Positions 28,270 to 36,437 of a DNA stretch of 64,000 bases are shown here, piece by piece. Below the pieces are notes generated by a model. It was not told the DNA's origin. It did not search any database and saw only the letters and a program-made list of their open reading frames with translations. Position numbers and translations under genes: made by a program. Within the stretch, counting starts at the first letter, position 1. Every line of letters starts with the position of its first letter. Location: NCBI GenBank assembly GCA_027034975.1, contig JALVWQ010000047.1, positions 36,171 through 100,170 on the forward strand, given 5' to 3'. The stretch is from Campylobacteraceae bacterium. Lineage in GTDB: Bacteria; Campylobacterota; Campylobacteria; Campylobacterales; Sulfurovaceae.

Positions 28270-29520
28270 TTAAAGAGTCCCAAATAGGGCAACCAATAAC
28301 ACAGGTGGTGTTACTATGAGACCAATTTTTATATACTCTCCCCAACTGATTTTAACGCCTTTTTTCTCTAGTACATAAAGCCAAAGTAAGGTGGCTAGCG
28401 AGCCTATTGGGGTCATTTTGGGTCCTAGGTTTGCACCTAGAATATTTGCGTAGGCTAAGAAGTTATCGCCTACTTTATCTATGGCGATATCCATAACCAT
28501 AATTGTTGGCATATTATTCATAACAGCACTTAGTATGCCAGAGAGAAAGCCTGTGCCAATTACATATGCTGCATGCCCTTGTGCTTTTAGCCAAAGCAGT
28601 ATCGAAGCAATCTCATCGGTTAATCCTGCATTTTTAAGTCCATAAACTACGACATAGAGCCCAATACTAAACCATACCACTTGCCATGGTGCTATTTTTA
28701 GTGTAAGAAGGGGTTTTACGGCTTTAAACTTTGAAGCGATTAGCAAAAAGATTAATGCACCGCCTAAAGCAAAGAGTGATATTGGCAATTTATAAGCATC
28801 ACCTATAAAGTAGCCAATTAAAAGCAGTGCTAAAAAGAGCCAACTTAGTTTAAACATCGTTTGGTTTTTTATAACGCTACTAGCTTTCGGTAAATTTGAA
28901 ACATCTATAGTCTTTGGAATTGACTTTCTAAAAAATATCCATAGTATCGAAATAGATGCTATTATAGAGAGCAAGTTTGGCAAAAACATATTTTTTGCAT
29001 ACTCAAAAAATCCAATACCAAAGTAGTCGGCTGTTACAATATTTGTAAGGTTTGAGATTACAAGAGGGTTAGAGGCACTATCTCCAATAAATCCACCAGC
29101 TAGCAAAAAGGCGAAAATAGCCCTTTTATCCATATGTAGATAACGCATTTTAGCTAGAAGAATTGGAGTTAAAATAAGGGCTGCTCCATCGTTTGCAAAG
29201 AGGGCTGCAACAAAAGCACCAAGAAGTAGAATATTTATAAACATTAAGTTGCCATCTCCTCGGCTAAGACGAGTCATCTTAATCGCTGCCCATTCAAAAA
29301 AGCCTATCTCATCAAGTACCATCGAGAGGATTATAATACCAATAAATGCTAAAGTGGCATCCCAAACAATCGAGATAACCTCTTTTACATCTTGCATATT
29401 TACAATGCCAAGAGCTAATGCAATTAAAGCCCCAATTACTGCAGTTGTACCAATTTGTAAACCTTTTGGCTGCCAAATAATAAGCACTAAAACTATTAAA
29501 AAGAGCCCAAAAGCCAGCAT
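28270..29520 (-). CDS. arsB: Arsenite efflux permease ArsB
   Basis: Twelve-helix inner-membrane transporter that exports arsenite or antimonite. 416 residues. Typical segments include ALFANDGAALILTPILL, GGFIGDSASNPLVISNLTNI and ILGANLGPKMTPIGSLATL. Last gene of the ars operon; its ATG shares a base with the arsC stop (TAATG). No arsA ATPase gene is present, so export is probably driven by the membrane potential. Confidence 0.95.
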   Translation of the reverse strand: MLAFGLFLIVLVLIIWQPKGLQIGTTAVIGALIALALGIVNMQDVKEVISIVWDATLAFIGIIILSMVLDEIGFFEWAAIKMTRLSRGDGNLMFINILLLGAFVAALFANDGAALILTPILLAKMRYLHMDKRAIFAFLLAGGFIGDSASNPLVISNLTNIVTADYFGIGFFEYAKNMFLPNLLSIIASISILWIFFRKSIPKTIDVSNLPKASSVIKNQTMFKLSWLFLALLLIGYFIGDAYKLPISLFALGGALIFLLIASKFKAVKPLLTLKIAPWQVVWFSIGLYVVVYGLKNAGLTDEIASILLWLKAQGHAAYVIGTGFLSGILSAVMNNMPTIMVMDIAIDKVGDNFLAYANILGANLGPKMTPIGSLATLLWLYVLEKKGVKISWGEYIKIGLIVTPPVLLVALFGTL

Positions 29521-29927
29521 TAAAGCAACTCTTTTTTTACTAAATCTACTAATTGCTCTTTGATTAAAGCATAAGTCTCTTCAAAAGCTTCGTAACTCTT
29601 GCCGTCTGGGTCTTCAAAGCCTAAGTGAACTTGCTTTTTTCCACCGCTATACATTGGGCACGCCTCTTTGGCATTGTCGCATACTGTTACTACCAAATCA
29701 AAAGGAGCTTCACTGTCTATTTCTTCGATTGTTTTAGAGTAGTAGCTATCACTCCAAACCCTATTGGCTTCTAATACTTTTTTCGCATTTGGGTTAACAC
29801 GCCCAGATGGGTTAGAGCCTGCACTAAATGCTTTTACTCCTTGATTGTTTAACTCTTTATTGATAATTGCCTCACCAATAATAGAGCGGCAGCTATTGCC
29901 TGTGCATAGTATTAGTACTTTTTTCAT
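29520..29927 (-). CDS. arsC: Arsenate reductase (LMW phosphatase/thioredoxin type)
   Basis: Reduces arsenate to arsenite for export. The P-loop CTGNSCRS near residue 8 holds the nucleophilic Cys. VCDNAKEACPM carries the second and third Cys of the thioredoxin-coupled type, and HLGFEDPDGK ends the catalytic core. 135 residues is normal. The small thioredoxin-like protein upstream in the operon could supply electrons; that is inferred. Confidence 0.96.
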   Translation of the reverse strand: MKKVLILCTGNSCRSIIGEAIINKELNNQGVKAFSAGSNPSGRVNPNAKKVLEANRVWSDSYYSKTIEEIDSEAPFDLVVTVCDNAKEACPMYSGGKKQVHLGFEDPDGKSYEAFEETYALIKEQLVDLVKKELL

Positions 29928-30007
29928 TTTTCTTCCTTAAAGTTGAGAGTTTTTGTGCGGTGAGGGCACCGCACACTACACACTCAGTAAAGTTTCATTT
30001 TCTATCT

Positions 30008-30967
30008 CTAGCTCAATATTGCATTAAATATAAAGCCAATTGCCATAATTCCTAATGCCACGGTTGTAAAGAAAATTGCTATTAGCTTTACCGATAGTAT
30101 CTTCTTTAAAATCATCGCCTCCGGAAGGCTTAGGGCTGTAATTGCCATCATAAAGCTAAGAGCTGTGCCTAGAAGCATTCCTTTGCTTGTTAGTACTTCG
30201 ATTAGTGGCATAACACCTGCTGCATTGGAGTACATAGGTACACCCAAGATTGTAGCTAATGGCACAGCATACCAAGCATCACCCCCTGCGTATTTTACAA
30301 TAACTTCTGTTGGTACATAGCCGTGGATAAATGCTCCGATTCCTACACCTATTAAGATATAGAGCCACACTTTTTTAAGTATATCTTTTGTGTATATCCA
30401 AGCCTCTATTGCACGCTCTTTAAATGGTATCTTTACCTCTTCAATTTTGGCAGGTTTTGCTTCTGGCGGTTTTATGAGTACTTCGTCGTCTAAATTTAGT
30501 TTGCCAATTATGATACCCGCAACAATTGCTACAGTCAAACCAAAACCGATGTATAGAGCTGTAATTTTCCAGCCAAAGAGGGCAAATAGCATTGCAATTG
30601 CAATTTCGTTATTCATAGGTGCAGAGATTAGGTAGCTAAATGTTACACCAAGTGGTATTCTAGCCTGTATAAAGCCCAAAAATAGAGGAATTGCCGAGCA
30701 TGAACAAAATGGTGTAATAATACCAAATAGTGCGGCAAACACGTGCCCAAATAGCGGATGCTTTCCCTCTAAATAGTCGCGAACCTTCTCTGTTGGGAAG
30801 TAGCTTCTAATAACTGTAACAATAAATATAATTACTGCTAAAAGTATAAATATTTTTATTGTGTCAAAAATAAAAAAATCTAATGCACCACCAAGTGCAC
30901 TTTTGCTATCTAATCCAAGTTGATTGTAAACTAAATTGTCAACTATCTTTTGCCACCAATCAAACAC
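30008..30967 (-). CDS. arsP: ArsP-like permease (DUF318 family)
   Basis: 319-residue inner-membrane permease with about eight helices in two halves and a cytoplasmic loop (about 170-190). TPFCSCSAIPLF and the repeated SAPMNNEIA region are the family marks. ArsP exports trivalent methylated or aromatic arsenicals in Campylobacter; here the role is inferred from family and operon. The start is GTG 30967 with GGAGG six bases upstream. It overlaps the end of the broken 2Fe-2S gene by a few bases. Confidence 0.88.
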   Translation of the reverse strand: MFDWWQKIVDNLVYNQLGLDSKSALGGALDFFIFDTIKIFILLAVIIFIVTVIRSYFPTEKVRDYLEGKHPLFGHVFAALFGIITPFCSCSAIPLFLGFIQARIPLGVTFSYLISAPMNNEIAIAMLFALFGWKITALYIGFGLTVAIVAGIIIGKLNLDDEVLIKPPEAKPAKIEEVKIPFKERAIEAWIYTKDILKKVWLYILIGVGIGAFIHGYVPTEVIVKYAGGDAWYAVPLATILGVPMYSNAAGVMPLIEVLTSKGMLLGTALSFMMAITALSLPEAMILKKILSVKLIAIFFTTVALGIMAIGFIFNAILS

Positions 30968-31180
30968 TGTTTGCCTCCAGTTTTATAAGCTGATTTATCT
31001 CTTTAGAACAGCATCGCTTATTTGGGTTTAACTCTTTACACTCACTGCCTGTGCAGGCGTTTGTGCTCTCTTTTATCGCTTTTAGTGTAGTAGCACCATC
31101 TTTTATTGCATTTAGAATTATTAGAGGTGCCCTTCAATGCCATTAAGTTAAGGATTTTAACTCCATAAAATGCTATAAGA

Positions 31181-31201
31181 TTAAAGCACAAAGCTAAAAG
31201 C
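31181..31201. repeat. Heptamers inside the MITE-like element, left side
   Basis: TTAAAGC, ACAAAGC, TAAAAGC run in 7-bp phase next to the REP-like hairpin. Confidence 0.5.
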
Positions 31202-31202
31202 T

Positions 31203-31239
31203 TACCACCATATCATTCCCGTGAAAACGGGAATCCACG
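31203..31239 (+). repeat. REP-like hairpin unit, copy A
   Basis: The stem ATTCCCGT / ACGGGAAT with loop GAAA lies at 31215-31234. A related 36-37 base unit lies at 53632-53667 on the other strand, with a compensating G-C to A-T change in the stem, so the pairing appears to be maintained. Confidence 0.75.
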
Positions 31240-31304
31240 CTTTAAACTACCGAAAAAGCATTTTTTCAACTTTTGGAGAGTTGAAATCGTGGACTCCCAC
31301 TTTC

Positions 31305-31437
31305 AGAGATTGTGAGAAAACTTACAAAATCTTGGAATCGATGGCTTTATCCTCGCAACATAATACGTTTTTATGGTATTAAAGTTCAGGGCTAAAGCCA
31401 CCGATTCCGGAAAATTATAGGTTTTCTCACAGTCTCT
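31305..31437. repeat. Nested 133-bp inverted-repeat element inside the MITE
   Basis: Arms 31305-31349 and 31393-31437 (45 bp each) are reverse complements at about 36 of 45 positions, with a 43-base loop. The related copy near 53.6 kb lacks this block between its GACTCCCACT and GGAGTGACG stretches, so it looks like a second element inserted into the first. Confidence 0.7.
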
Positions 31438-31458
31438 CATGGGAGTGACGCAATAGCT

Positions 31459-31493
31459 AGCTTTAAGCTTTCGGCTTTGAGCTTAAAGCCAAG
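31459..31493. repeat. Heptamers inside the MITE-like element, right side
   Basis: AGCTTTA, AGCTTTC, GGCTTTG, AGCTTAA, AGCCAAG run in 7-bp phase. Confidence 0.6.
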
Positions 31494-31626
31494 AAATGGA
31501 TATGAAATCCTTAACTTAATGCCATTGGAGGTGCCCTTAATTTATCAACACTACAGCAGTAGCAGATTAAGTGGTTATCATCTAGTGTAGTTACATCATC
31601 GTAAACTTTTGTTTTTGTAAAGAATT

Positions 31627-31857
31627 TTATGATAGTAGAGAAACTATCTCTTCTACACTTAATAGTTTCCCTGTACTTATAACATTGCCATCGATTACTA
31701 AACCAGGGGTGCTCATAACACCATACTCCATAATTTTTGTAATATCTTCGACCTTTTCAATTTGAGCGAACTTTCCGCTTTTTGCTACAGCTTCTTGTGC
31801 ATTTTTTTCTAAAGCTTTGCACTTTGCACAGCCTGTTCCTAAAATTTCTATCTTCAT
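31627..31857 (-). CDS. Small thioredoxin-like (redox-active disulfide) protein
   Basis: 76 residues with no signal peptide. GTGCAKCKALEKN holds the CxxC pair near residues 10-13, and VMSTPGLVIDG holds the cis-proline. This is the MTH895/glutaredoxin-like small family often found in ars operons. It probably passes electrons to ArsC or to permease-linked steps, but that is inferred. Its stop TAA touches the ATA of the broken 2Fe-2S gene. Confidence 0.88.
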   Translation of the reverse strand: MKIEILGTGCAKCKALEKNAQEAVAKSGKFAQIEKVEDITKIMEYGVMSTPGLVIDGNVISTGKLLSVEEIVSLLS

Positions 31858-31872
31858 CTCTTCTCCTTTCTT

Positions 31873-32217
31873 TTAATCTATATAACAACTCCGCGAGAGT
31901 CTTTTAATCTCTGGTAATTCAATTGGAAGTGCTCGAATCTCCTCTACTGCTTGCAATCTAAATCTATCCAATGGGGTACGAATAGAGTAGTACGACCACC
32001 TACCCTCTTTCTGCACGGTCAAAAATCCACTCTCTTTAAGTATCTTTATATGACGAGAGAGTCTTGACTGCAACATCCCAAATGAACTCTCCAAATCACA
32101 AATACAAAGAGCCCCATGTCTATCTATAAACTTTAAGAGCCGTACCCTCGTCTCATCATAGAGTGCACCCGTTGTCTTTAAAAAGTCATCCATTGCTTCT
32201 TTATTCATTTTTTCCAT
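31873..32217 (-). CDS. arsR: ArsR family arsenic-responsive repressor
   Basis: Winged-helix repressor of 114 residues that leaves DNA when As(III) or Sb(III) binds. ALCICDLESSFGMLQSRLSR covers the metal-site cysteines and recognition helix. EGRWSYYSIR is the wing. First gene of the ars operon. A perfect operator-like palindrome lies 9 bases upstream of the annotated ATG. An in-frame ATG at codon 4 could be the real start; neither has a strong ribosome-binding site. Confidence 0.93.
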   Translation of the reverse strand: MEKMNKEAMDDFLKTTGALYDETRVRLLKFIDRHGALCICDLESSFGMLQSRLSRHIKILKESGFLTVQKEGRWSYYSIRTPLDRFRLQAVEEIRALPIELPEIKRLSRSCYID

Positions 32218-32225
32218 GAAATTAT

Positions 32226-32247
32226 TATATCAAGATATATTGATATA
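32226..32247. promoter_or_regulatory. ArsR operator upstream of arsR
   Basis: TATATCAA and TTGATATA are perfect inverted repeats around GATATA. On the minus strand the palindrome overlaps a TATAAT (32228-32223) that would be the -10 box. This fits direct autorepression by ArsR. Confidence 0.8.
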
Positions 32248-32340
32248 CAGATTAAAAAGTATTACTAAAAAATAAATCGTGTTTTTATATTATAAATATT
32301 GTAATTTAAATAGAAGTTATAATAGTGAAATGTAGCTTGC

Positions 32341-32357
32341 GTACCCACAAAGGGTAC
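32341..32357 (-). terminator. Hairpin just after the repeat-lipoprotein gene
   Basis: GTACCC ACAAA GGGTAC, extendable by two pairs with one mismatch, lies 12 bases past the stop of the minus-strand lipoprotein. No T-run follows, so termination is only possible. Confidence 0.4.
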
Positions 32358-32368
32358 ACAAATAAGAA

Positions 32369-33190
32369 TTAGTGGCTAACTGTTCTACAGTTAACTCTTT
32401 GCCAAGTATAGTACCCATTAGATACTTTAATTCTTTTTGTTACTGTAGAGTATCTTGGTGGAGTTTTTACCTCTACTGTTCTTGGAGGCTCAACAACAGT
32501 TTTTACTGTTACAGTTTTATATTGTGCTGGAATTGGCACTTTTACAGTTTCAGCTGGCTTAACAAGTACTCTCTTAGTTACAGTTTTATATTGTGCTGGA
32601 ATTGGCACTCTTTTTGTTGTAGGAGGAGATACTAATACTCTTTTTGTAATTGTTTTATACTTAGGTGGGATTTTCACTAAACAGTTAACATCTGTTACTC
32701 TACCACCACCAGCAATTGGAGTTGTAACACCGCTACCTTTTCTCCACTCAGTAGTTGCAGGAGAAACTAAAACTCTCTCAGTTACAGTTTTATATTGTGC
32801 TGGAACTGTTACAAGCTTGTAACTTGCTGGTTTTACTAGTACTTTCTCAGTTACAGTCTTATATACTGGTGGCTTACAAACTAATTTGTATCCAGGTTCT
32901 TTAACAAGACGCTTTTCAGTTTTTACACCATATTTTGGTGGAATAACTTTTAATTTTACTGCACCATCATCTACTTTAACTTTTTCAGTTTTTGTAGCAT
33001 ACTTAGGTGGAATATATACTTTAGCATAACACTCACCTGGTCTTGCATTTGGTGGATATAATCCTAAATCTGCTGGTGCAGCAGCTTTCACTTTTGAACT
33101 TCCACCTGTTGAAGCAGCAACTTGTTGTGTACAACCACTAAATCCGATAGCAGCAATTGCAGCAGCCGCTAGAACTAGTCCTTTTTTCAT
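32369..33190 (-). CDS. Lipoprotein with YKTVT-type repeats, 273 aa
   Basis: The signal peptide ends in a lipobox (GFSGC, about residue 20), so it is a lipoprotein. The mature part is about eight copies of a 20-25 residue unit of the form PxxYKTVTKRVLVKP, rich in Pro, Lys, Thr and Val. Copies closest to each other share PIPAQYKTVT. Each unit would form a beta-hairpin-like strand pair; the protein is probably elongated and basic. I do not recognise a named family. There is no partner gene next to it. The 438-bp gap to dapF is very AT-rich and holds nothing else I can identify. Confidence 0.8.
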   Translation of the reverse strand: MKKGLVLAAAAIAAIGFSGCTQQVAASTGGSSKVKAAAPADLGLYPPNARPGECYAKVYIPPKYATKTEKVKVDDGAVKLKVIPPKYGVKTEKRLVKEPGYKLVCKPPVYKTVTEKVLVKPASYKLVTVPAQYKTVTERVLVSPATTEWRKGSGVTTPIAGGGRVTDVNCLVKIPPKYKTITKRVLVSPPTTKRVPIPAQYKTVTKRVLVKPAETVKVPIPAQYKTVTVKTVVEPPRTVEVKTPPRYSTVTKRIKVSNGYYTWQRVNCRTVSH

Positions 33191-33628
33191 TTCTTCTCCT
33201 TATTTTTGCTTTCGCATAGTCTTTATCATGCCTAAGCTCTAGTATATAGACCTAAAACTTAGCAAGATGAGACAATTATAGTACAAATTAGCCCCTAATT
33301 ATAATTATATGTCAATATGGCATATAAAAATAATTAACGAACTTATGAAATAATACTATATTTTCTTTTATATGTCAAATACTTTCTTTAGTTAACTATT
33401 TTTATCTTCATCAGTAATTTTAGCAATTTAAAATGTATATTTTATGTAGATAAATATTCAAAAAAAGTTCTTAAAACCAATAATTAGCATATAAAAATAC
33501 GAAATTATATTGATCTATTGAAATCGTATTATCGATTTTATCATAACTTTGATTATATGATTTCAATCAATAAGTTATTATTTAAAAATGTAAATCTGAT
33601 CTTTAACTATCCTTATCTTTTGACATAT

Positions 33629-34396
33629 TTAAAACAGATATGGCGAAATTTCCATTGTGACCTCAGCTATAAAAGTTTTTGTCACTTTTCCTCCAAACTT
33701 ATATTGACCACTCTCATACTCCATAAAAAGCTCTTCTCCACTTTTAGGATAGACTGCTGTCACATCTTTTACTTTTCCTTCACTGTGAGCCCTAACAAAA
33801 GACGCCATTATACCGGTGCCGCAAGCGAGAGTCTCATCCTCAACACCTCTCTCGTAAGTTCTCACTTGCATTCCATCTTTATCAATTATATATATATTTA
33901 CATTTGCATCATACTTCTGACGAAGCTCTCGAGCCTCTTTAAGGTTAAAATCTTCAATTTTTTTTACTTCTGTTACCAAATGTGGCACTCCAGTATCGAT
34001 GAGCCACCAATTTTTACCAAACTCTTCGATATCTTTCTCTAAAATCTTTGGCTCTAGCATCTCTGTGACAGCATAATCTCCATTAACAGTCACACGAATA
34101 ACCCCTGCACCTGTAAGAAACTCTGCCTTCCCGTTAATACTTATACCATGCTCTATTGCATAGTGAGCAACTGCCCTAGTTGCATTGCCACACATCGTAG
34201 CTTCTGAGCCATCGCTATTGTAGAACTCCCACTCAAAATCATACTCAGGATGAGGCACTAAAACAACCATTCCATCCGCACCCACACCGCTTTGTCTTTG
34301 GCAGAGCACTTGTGCAAGGGCATGGCGATCTCTCTTTTGCTCATCATGGAATATTATAAAATCATTTCCACTCGCGTTATACTTTGTTACATGCAT
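33629..34396 (-). CDS. dapF: Diaminopimelate epimerase
   Basis: Converts LL- to meso-diaminopimelate for lysine and peptidoglycan. Start ATG 34396 (MHVTKYNASGNDF) has AAGGAG eight bases upstream; 255 residues. The two catalytic cysteines are in MCGNATRAV and ACGTGIMAS. The start overlaps the end of coaE by 10 bp, so the genes are coupled. Confidence 0.96.
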   Translation of the reverse strand: MHVTKYNASGNDFIIFHDEQKRDRHALAQVLCQRQSGVGADGMVVLVPHPEYDFEWEFYNSDGSEATMCGNATRAVAHYAIEHGISINGKAEFLTGAGVIRVTVNGDYAVTEMLEPKILEKDIEEFGKNWWLIDTGVPHLVTEVKKIEDFNLKEARELRQKYDANVNIYIIDKDGMQVRTYERGVEDETLACGTGIMASFVRAHSEGKVKDVTAVYPKSGEELFMEYESGQYKFGGKVTKTFIAEVTMEISPYLF

Positions 34397-34977
34397 GCTA
34401 AAATCTCCTTCTTTACTCTTTCGCACTCATTTTGCAGATGATGTAGATCTTTTGAGTTATCGATTAAAAATGTCGCTTTCTCTCTTTTGTGCTCTATAGG
34501 AAGCTGGGCATCTATACGTTGCAGTGCCTCTGTTTTACTTAACCCTTCTCTTTTTATTAACCGCTCAAGCTGCAGCTCTTTGGGTGCATATACTACAATC
34601 ACTTTATCTATATTATAAACGCCTTCACGCTCAAAAAAGAGCGGAATATCAATCAAGTACGGCTTTCCAAAGCTCTCTTGTTTCTTCGCCTGGCTCTCTA
34701 TCTCAGCTTTAATTTTTGGATGCACGATCTTCTCAAGCTCTTTTCGCATTTGCGTATCGGCAAATACAAGCGCCCCTAACGCTTTACGATCTACGCGTCC
34801 ATCTGCGATATATCTCTCTCCAAAAGCTCTTGCAATCTCCTCTTGTGAGTTATCAAGCACACTGTGGGCAATCTTGTCGGCATCAATAATACGAAAACCG
34901 CTAAGTGCCATAAGCGAAGAGACTGTACTCTTTCCAGTTGCTATCCCACCGGTTAAAACAATGGCATTTTGGAACAT
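34387..34977 (-). CDS. coaE: Dephospho-CoA kinase
   Basis: Last step of coenzyme A synthesis. The P-loop GGIATGKSTV is near residue 10; DADKIAH and VVYAPKELQLERLIKR are family-typical. 196 residues. Its ATG overlaps the stop of speE (TAATG), and its end overlaps dapF. Confidence 0.95.
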   Translation of the reverse strand: MFQNAIVLTGGIATGKSTVSSLMALSGFRIIDADKIAHSVLDNSQEEIARAFGERYIADGRVDRKALGALVFADTQMRKELEKIVHPKIKAEIESQAKKQESFGKPYLIDIPLFFEREGVYNIDKVIVVYAPKELQLERLIKREGLSKTEALQRIDAQLPIEHKREKATFLIDNSKDLHHLQNECERVKKEILACM

Positions 34978-35570
34978 TAGCGTTTAATTATCCCCATATA
35001 TTCTCTATATATAAATGAAGATACCGCAAATGCGGCAATTGCAATATCGCTATTATAATATGCAAAGCCATCAGTCAAATCGGCTCTTTGCAGGTTGATA
35101 TCGGCTATTGGATGGTAGAAACGGCTAGCAAGCATCAGATACTCACTACTAATTATCGAATCATTTGCCGCCTTCTCATAACGGTATGGCATTACAATTG
35201 GGTAGATTGCTCCTGCAAGCTTAAGCTCCTCTTTTGCCTGCTCTGGATTTACAAAGATATTGCTCATCTCAATAGCAACAACCGCTTTTGTATCAAGAAC
35301 TTTTGTCAGCTCAATCCAAAACTCTCTTGAGTTTGTAAACTCAGGCGTAGAGACAATAGCAAGATCAAACTTCTTTGCACCAAGAGCTGTAAGCTTCTCT
35401 ACTGTATCAGCCCCATCTATATGAATAATCTCTCTATGGGTATCGTACTTCTCTAACTCTCTTTGAACTCTCTTGCCACCATTAATCACCAAAATACTCT
35501 TTGGATCTTTATGTGTATTAAAGGGTACATGAGTAAGCATCTCACTCTTTATAAAATCTAAATTTTCCAT
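34977..35570 (-). CDS. speE: Spermidine synthase-like protein
   Basis: About 197 residues from ATG 35570, which has AGGA six bases upstream. SEMLTHVPFNTHKDP and ILVINGGKRVQRE resemble the short spermidine synthases of Campylobacterota. The glycine-rich SAM-like motif is weak and residues for polyamine binding are hard to place, so activity is likely but not certain. First gene of the speE-coaE-dapF set. Confidence 0.72.
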   Translation of the reverse strand: MENLDFIKSEMLTHVPFNTHKDPKSILVINGGKRVQRELEKYDTHREIIHIDGADTVEKLTALGAKKFDLAIVSTPEFTNSREFWIELTKVLDTKAVVAIEMSNIFVNPEQAKEELKLAGAIYPIVMPYRYEKAANDSIISSEYLMLASRFYHPIADINLQRADLTDGFAYYNSDIAIAAFAVSSFIYREYMGIIKR

Positions 35571-35657
35571 TCTCAATCCTATTAATCTTTTTACTCTAAA
35601 CTTTGACTATAATCAAATTTTCTAAAAGTTCTCTAAAAGTGGCTTAAATTTTAGCGA

Positions 35658-36437
35658 TTAAACGATTTTTATCTCCTCTTTTAGTAACACTCCAAACTTT
35701 GCCTCTACCTCGCTCTTGGCCAGATCTATCAACTCTTGTGCCTCTTGATAGCTGCCACCACCTAAATTAATTAAGAAGTTAGCGTGCATTTGACTCCACG
35801 CCATATTCCCTATCCGTTTTCCTTTAAGCCCAACAGCTTCGATTAACCGCCCAGCATAGTCACCCTCTGGATTCTTAAAGGCACTCCCAGCACTTGGCTC
35901 ATGAGGCTGGTTGTCTCGCAATGCTAAAAGCTCGGATCGAAGAGCATCATTATAACCATGCTCTAAACGCAACTTCACTCTTGTTGCCACACCCCCTAAG
36001 TTTGCAAAGCGATAACCATGCTCGATCTCTTTTAGATCTCTCCAAGTGCCATCTATCTCTATACTCTCTACAAGTGGAAATATCTCATAACTCTTGACAC
36101 CTGCATTCATCGCAAGCATCCCTCCAAGCGTTCCAGGTAGCTTAGCCACAAACTCAAAACCAGCAATATCATTCTTCTTTGCAAAACTCAAAAGCCGCCC
36201 ACTCTTTAGGGCACACCCTGCAATAATCGAACCCTCTTCTATTTTTATAAAGTCGTAACTTTTACCAAGCATCATAAGTGGGGGTGGATTATCAGAGACC
36301 AAAAGATTATTTGCCCCGCCAATCAAAAAGTGATCTTTAGGGATTTCATCTCCCATCTCAACCACTAGCACCTCTACTCTTGGTCCGATTTTAATACTAC
36401 TATAGTGAGCAAAATCGATTAACTTACACTTTGCCAT
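35658..36437 (-). CDS. murB: UDP-N-acetylenolpyruvoylglucosamine reductase (short form)
   Basis: Flavoenzyme of peptidoglycan synthesis. 259 residues from ATG 36437, preceded by AGGA. IGGANNLLVSD binds FAD, GTLGGMLAMNAG is the conserved loop, and PSAGSAFKNPEG carries the catalytic Ser. The short form without the third insertion is usual in this phylum. It overlaps the exosortase-family gene upstream. Confidence 0.94.
   Translation of the reverse strand: MAKCKLIDFAHYSSIKIGPRVEVLVVEMGDEIPKDHFLIGGANNLLVSDNPPPLMMLGKSYDFIKIEEGSIIAGCALKSGRLLSFAKKNDIAGFEFVAKLPGTLGGMLAMNAGVKSYEIFPLVESIEIDGTWRDLKEIEHGYRFANLGGVATRVKLRLEHGYNDALRSELLALRDNQPHEPSAGSAFKNPEGDYAGRLIEAVGLKGKRIGNMAWSQMHANFLINLGGGSYQEAQELIDLAKSEVEAKFGVLLKEEIKIV

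Larger units (their letters stand above)
31135..31527. mobile_element. 393-bp MITE-like insertion without coding capacity
   Basis: Inverted ends 31135-31157 and 31505-31527 match at 22 of 23 positions (CAATGSCATTAAGTTAAGG). An 11-bp direct repeat GAGGTGCCCTT flanks the element at 31124-31134 and 31528-31538, as target duplication would produce. Inside are a hairpin (31215-31234), heptamer repeats, and a nested inverted repeat. There is no transposase frame, so it would need help in trans. It interrupts the 2Fe-2S gene. Confidence 0.8.
30960..31630 (-). pseudogene. Interrupted BFD-like 2Fe-2S protein gene in the ars operon
   Basis: Reading from 31630 and removing the 393-bp insertion with one copy of its flanking repeat gives one open frame of about 95 codons. 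It holds HLICYCCSVDK, GATTLKAIKES, ACTGSECKELNPNKRCC and a helical end, stopping with TGA at 30962-30960. The Cys pattern matches small BFD/CopZ-type 2Fe-2S proteins often linked to arsenic and sulfur redox genes. The expected start codon is ATA (31630-31628) where ATG would overlap the previous stop as ATGA. At the insertion joint the protein has about four residues more than I expect for the family. The gene is almost certainly dead. Confidence 0.75.

Noticed and set aside
31135-31527. Insertion sequence with transposase
   Set aside because: No reading frame of useful length is present on either strand.
33518-34042. Antisense reading frame across dapF
   Set aside because: It overlaps conserved dapF sequence, has no ribosome site and resembles no protein.
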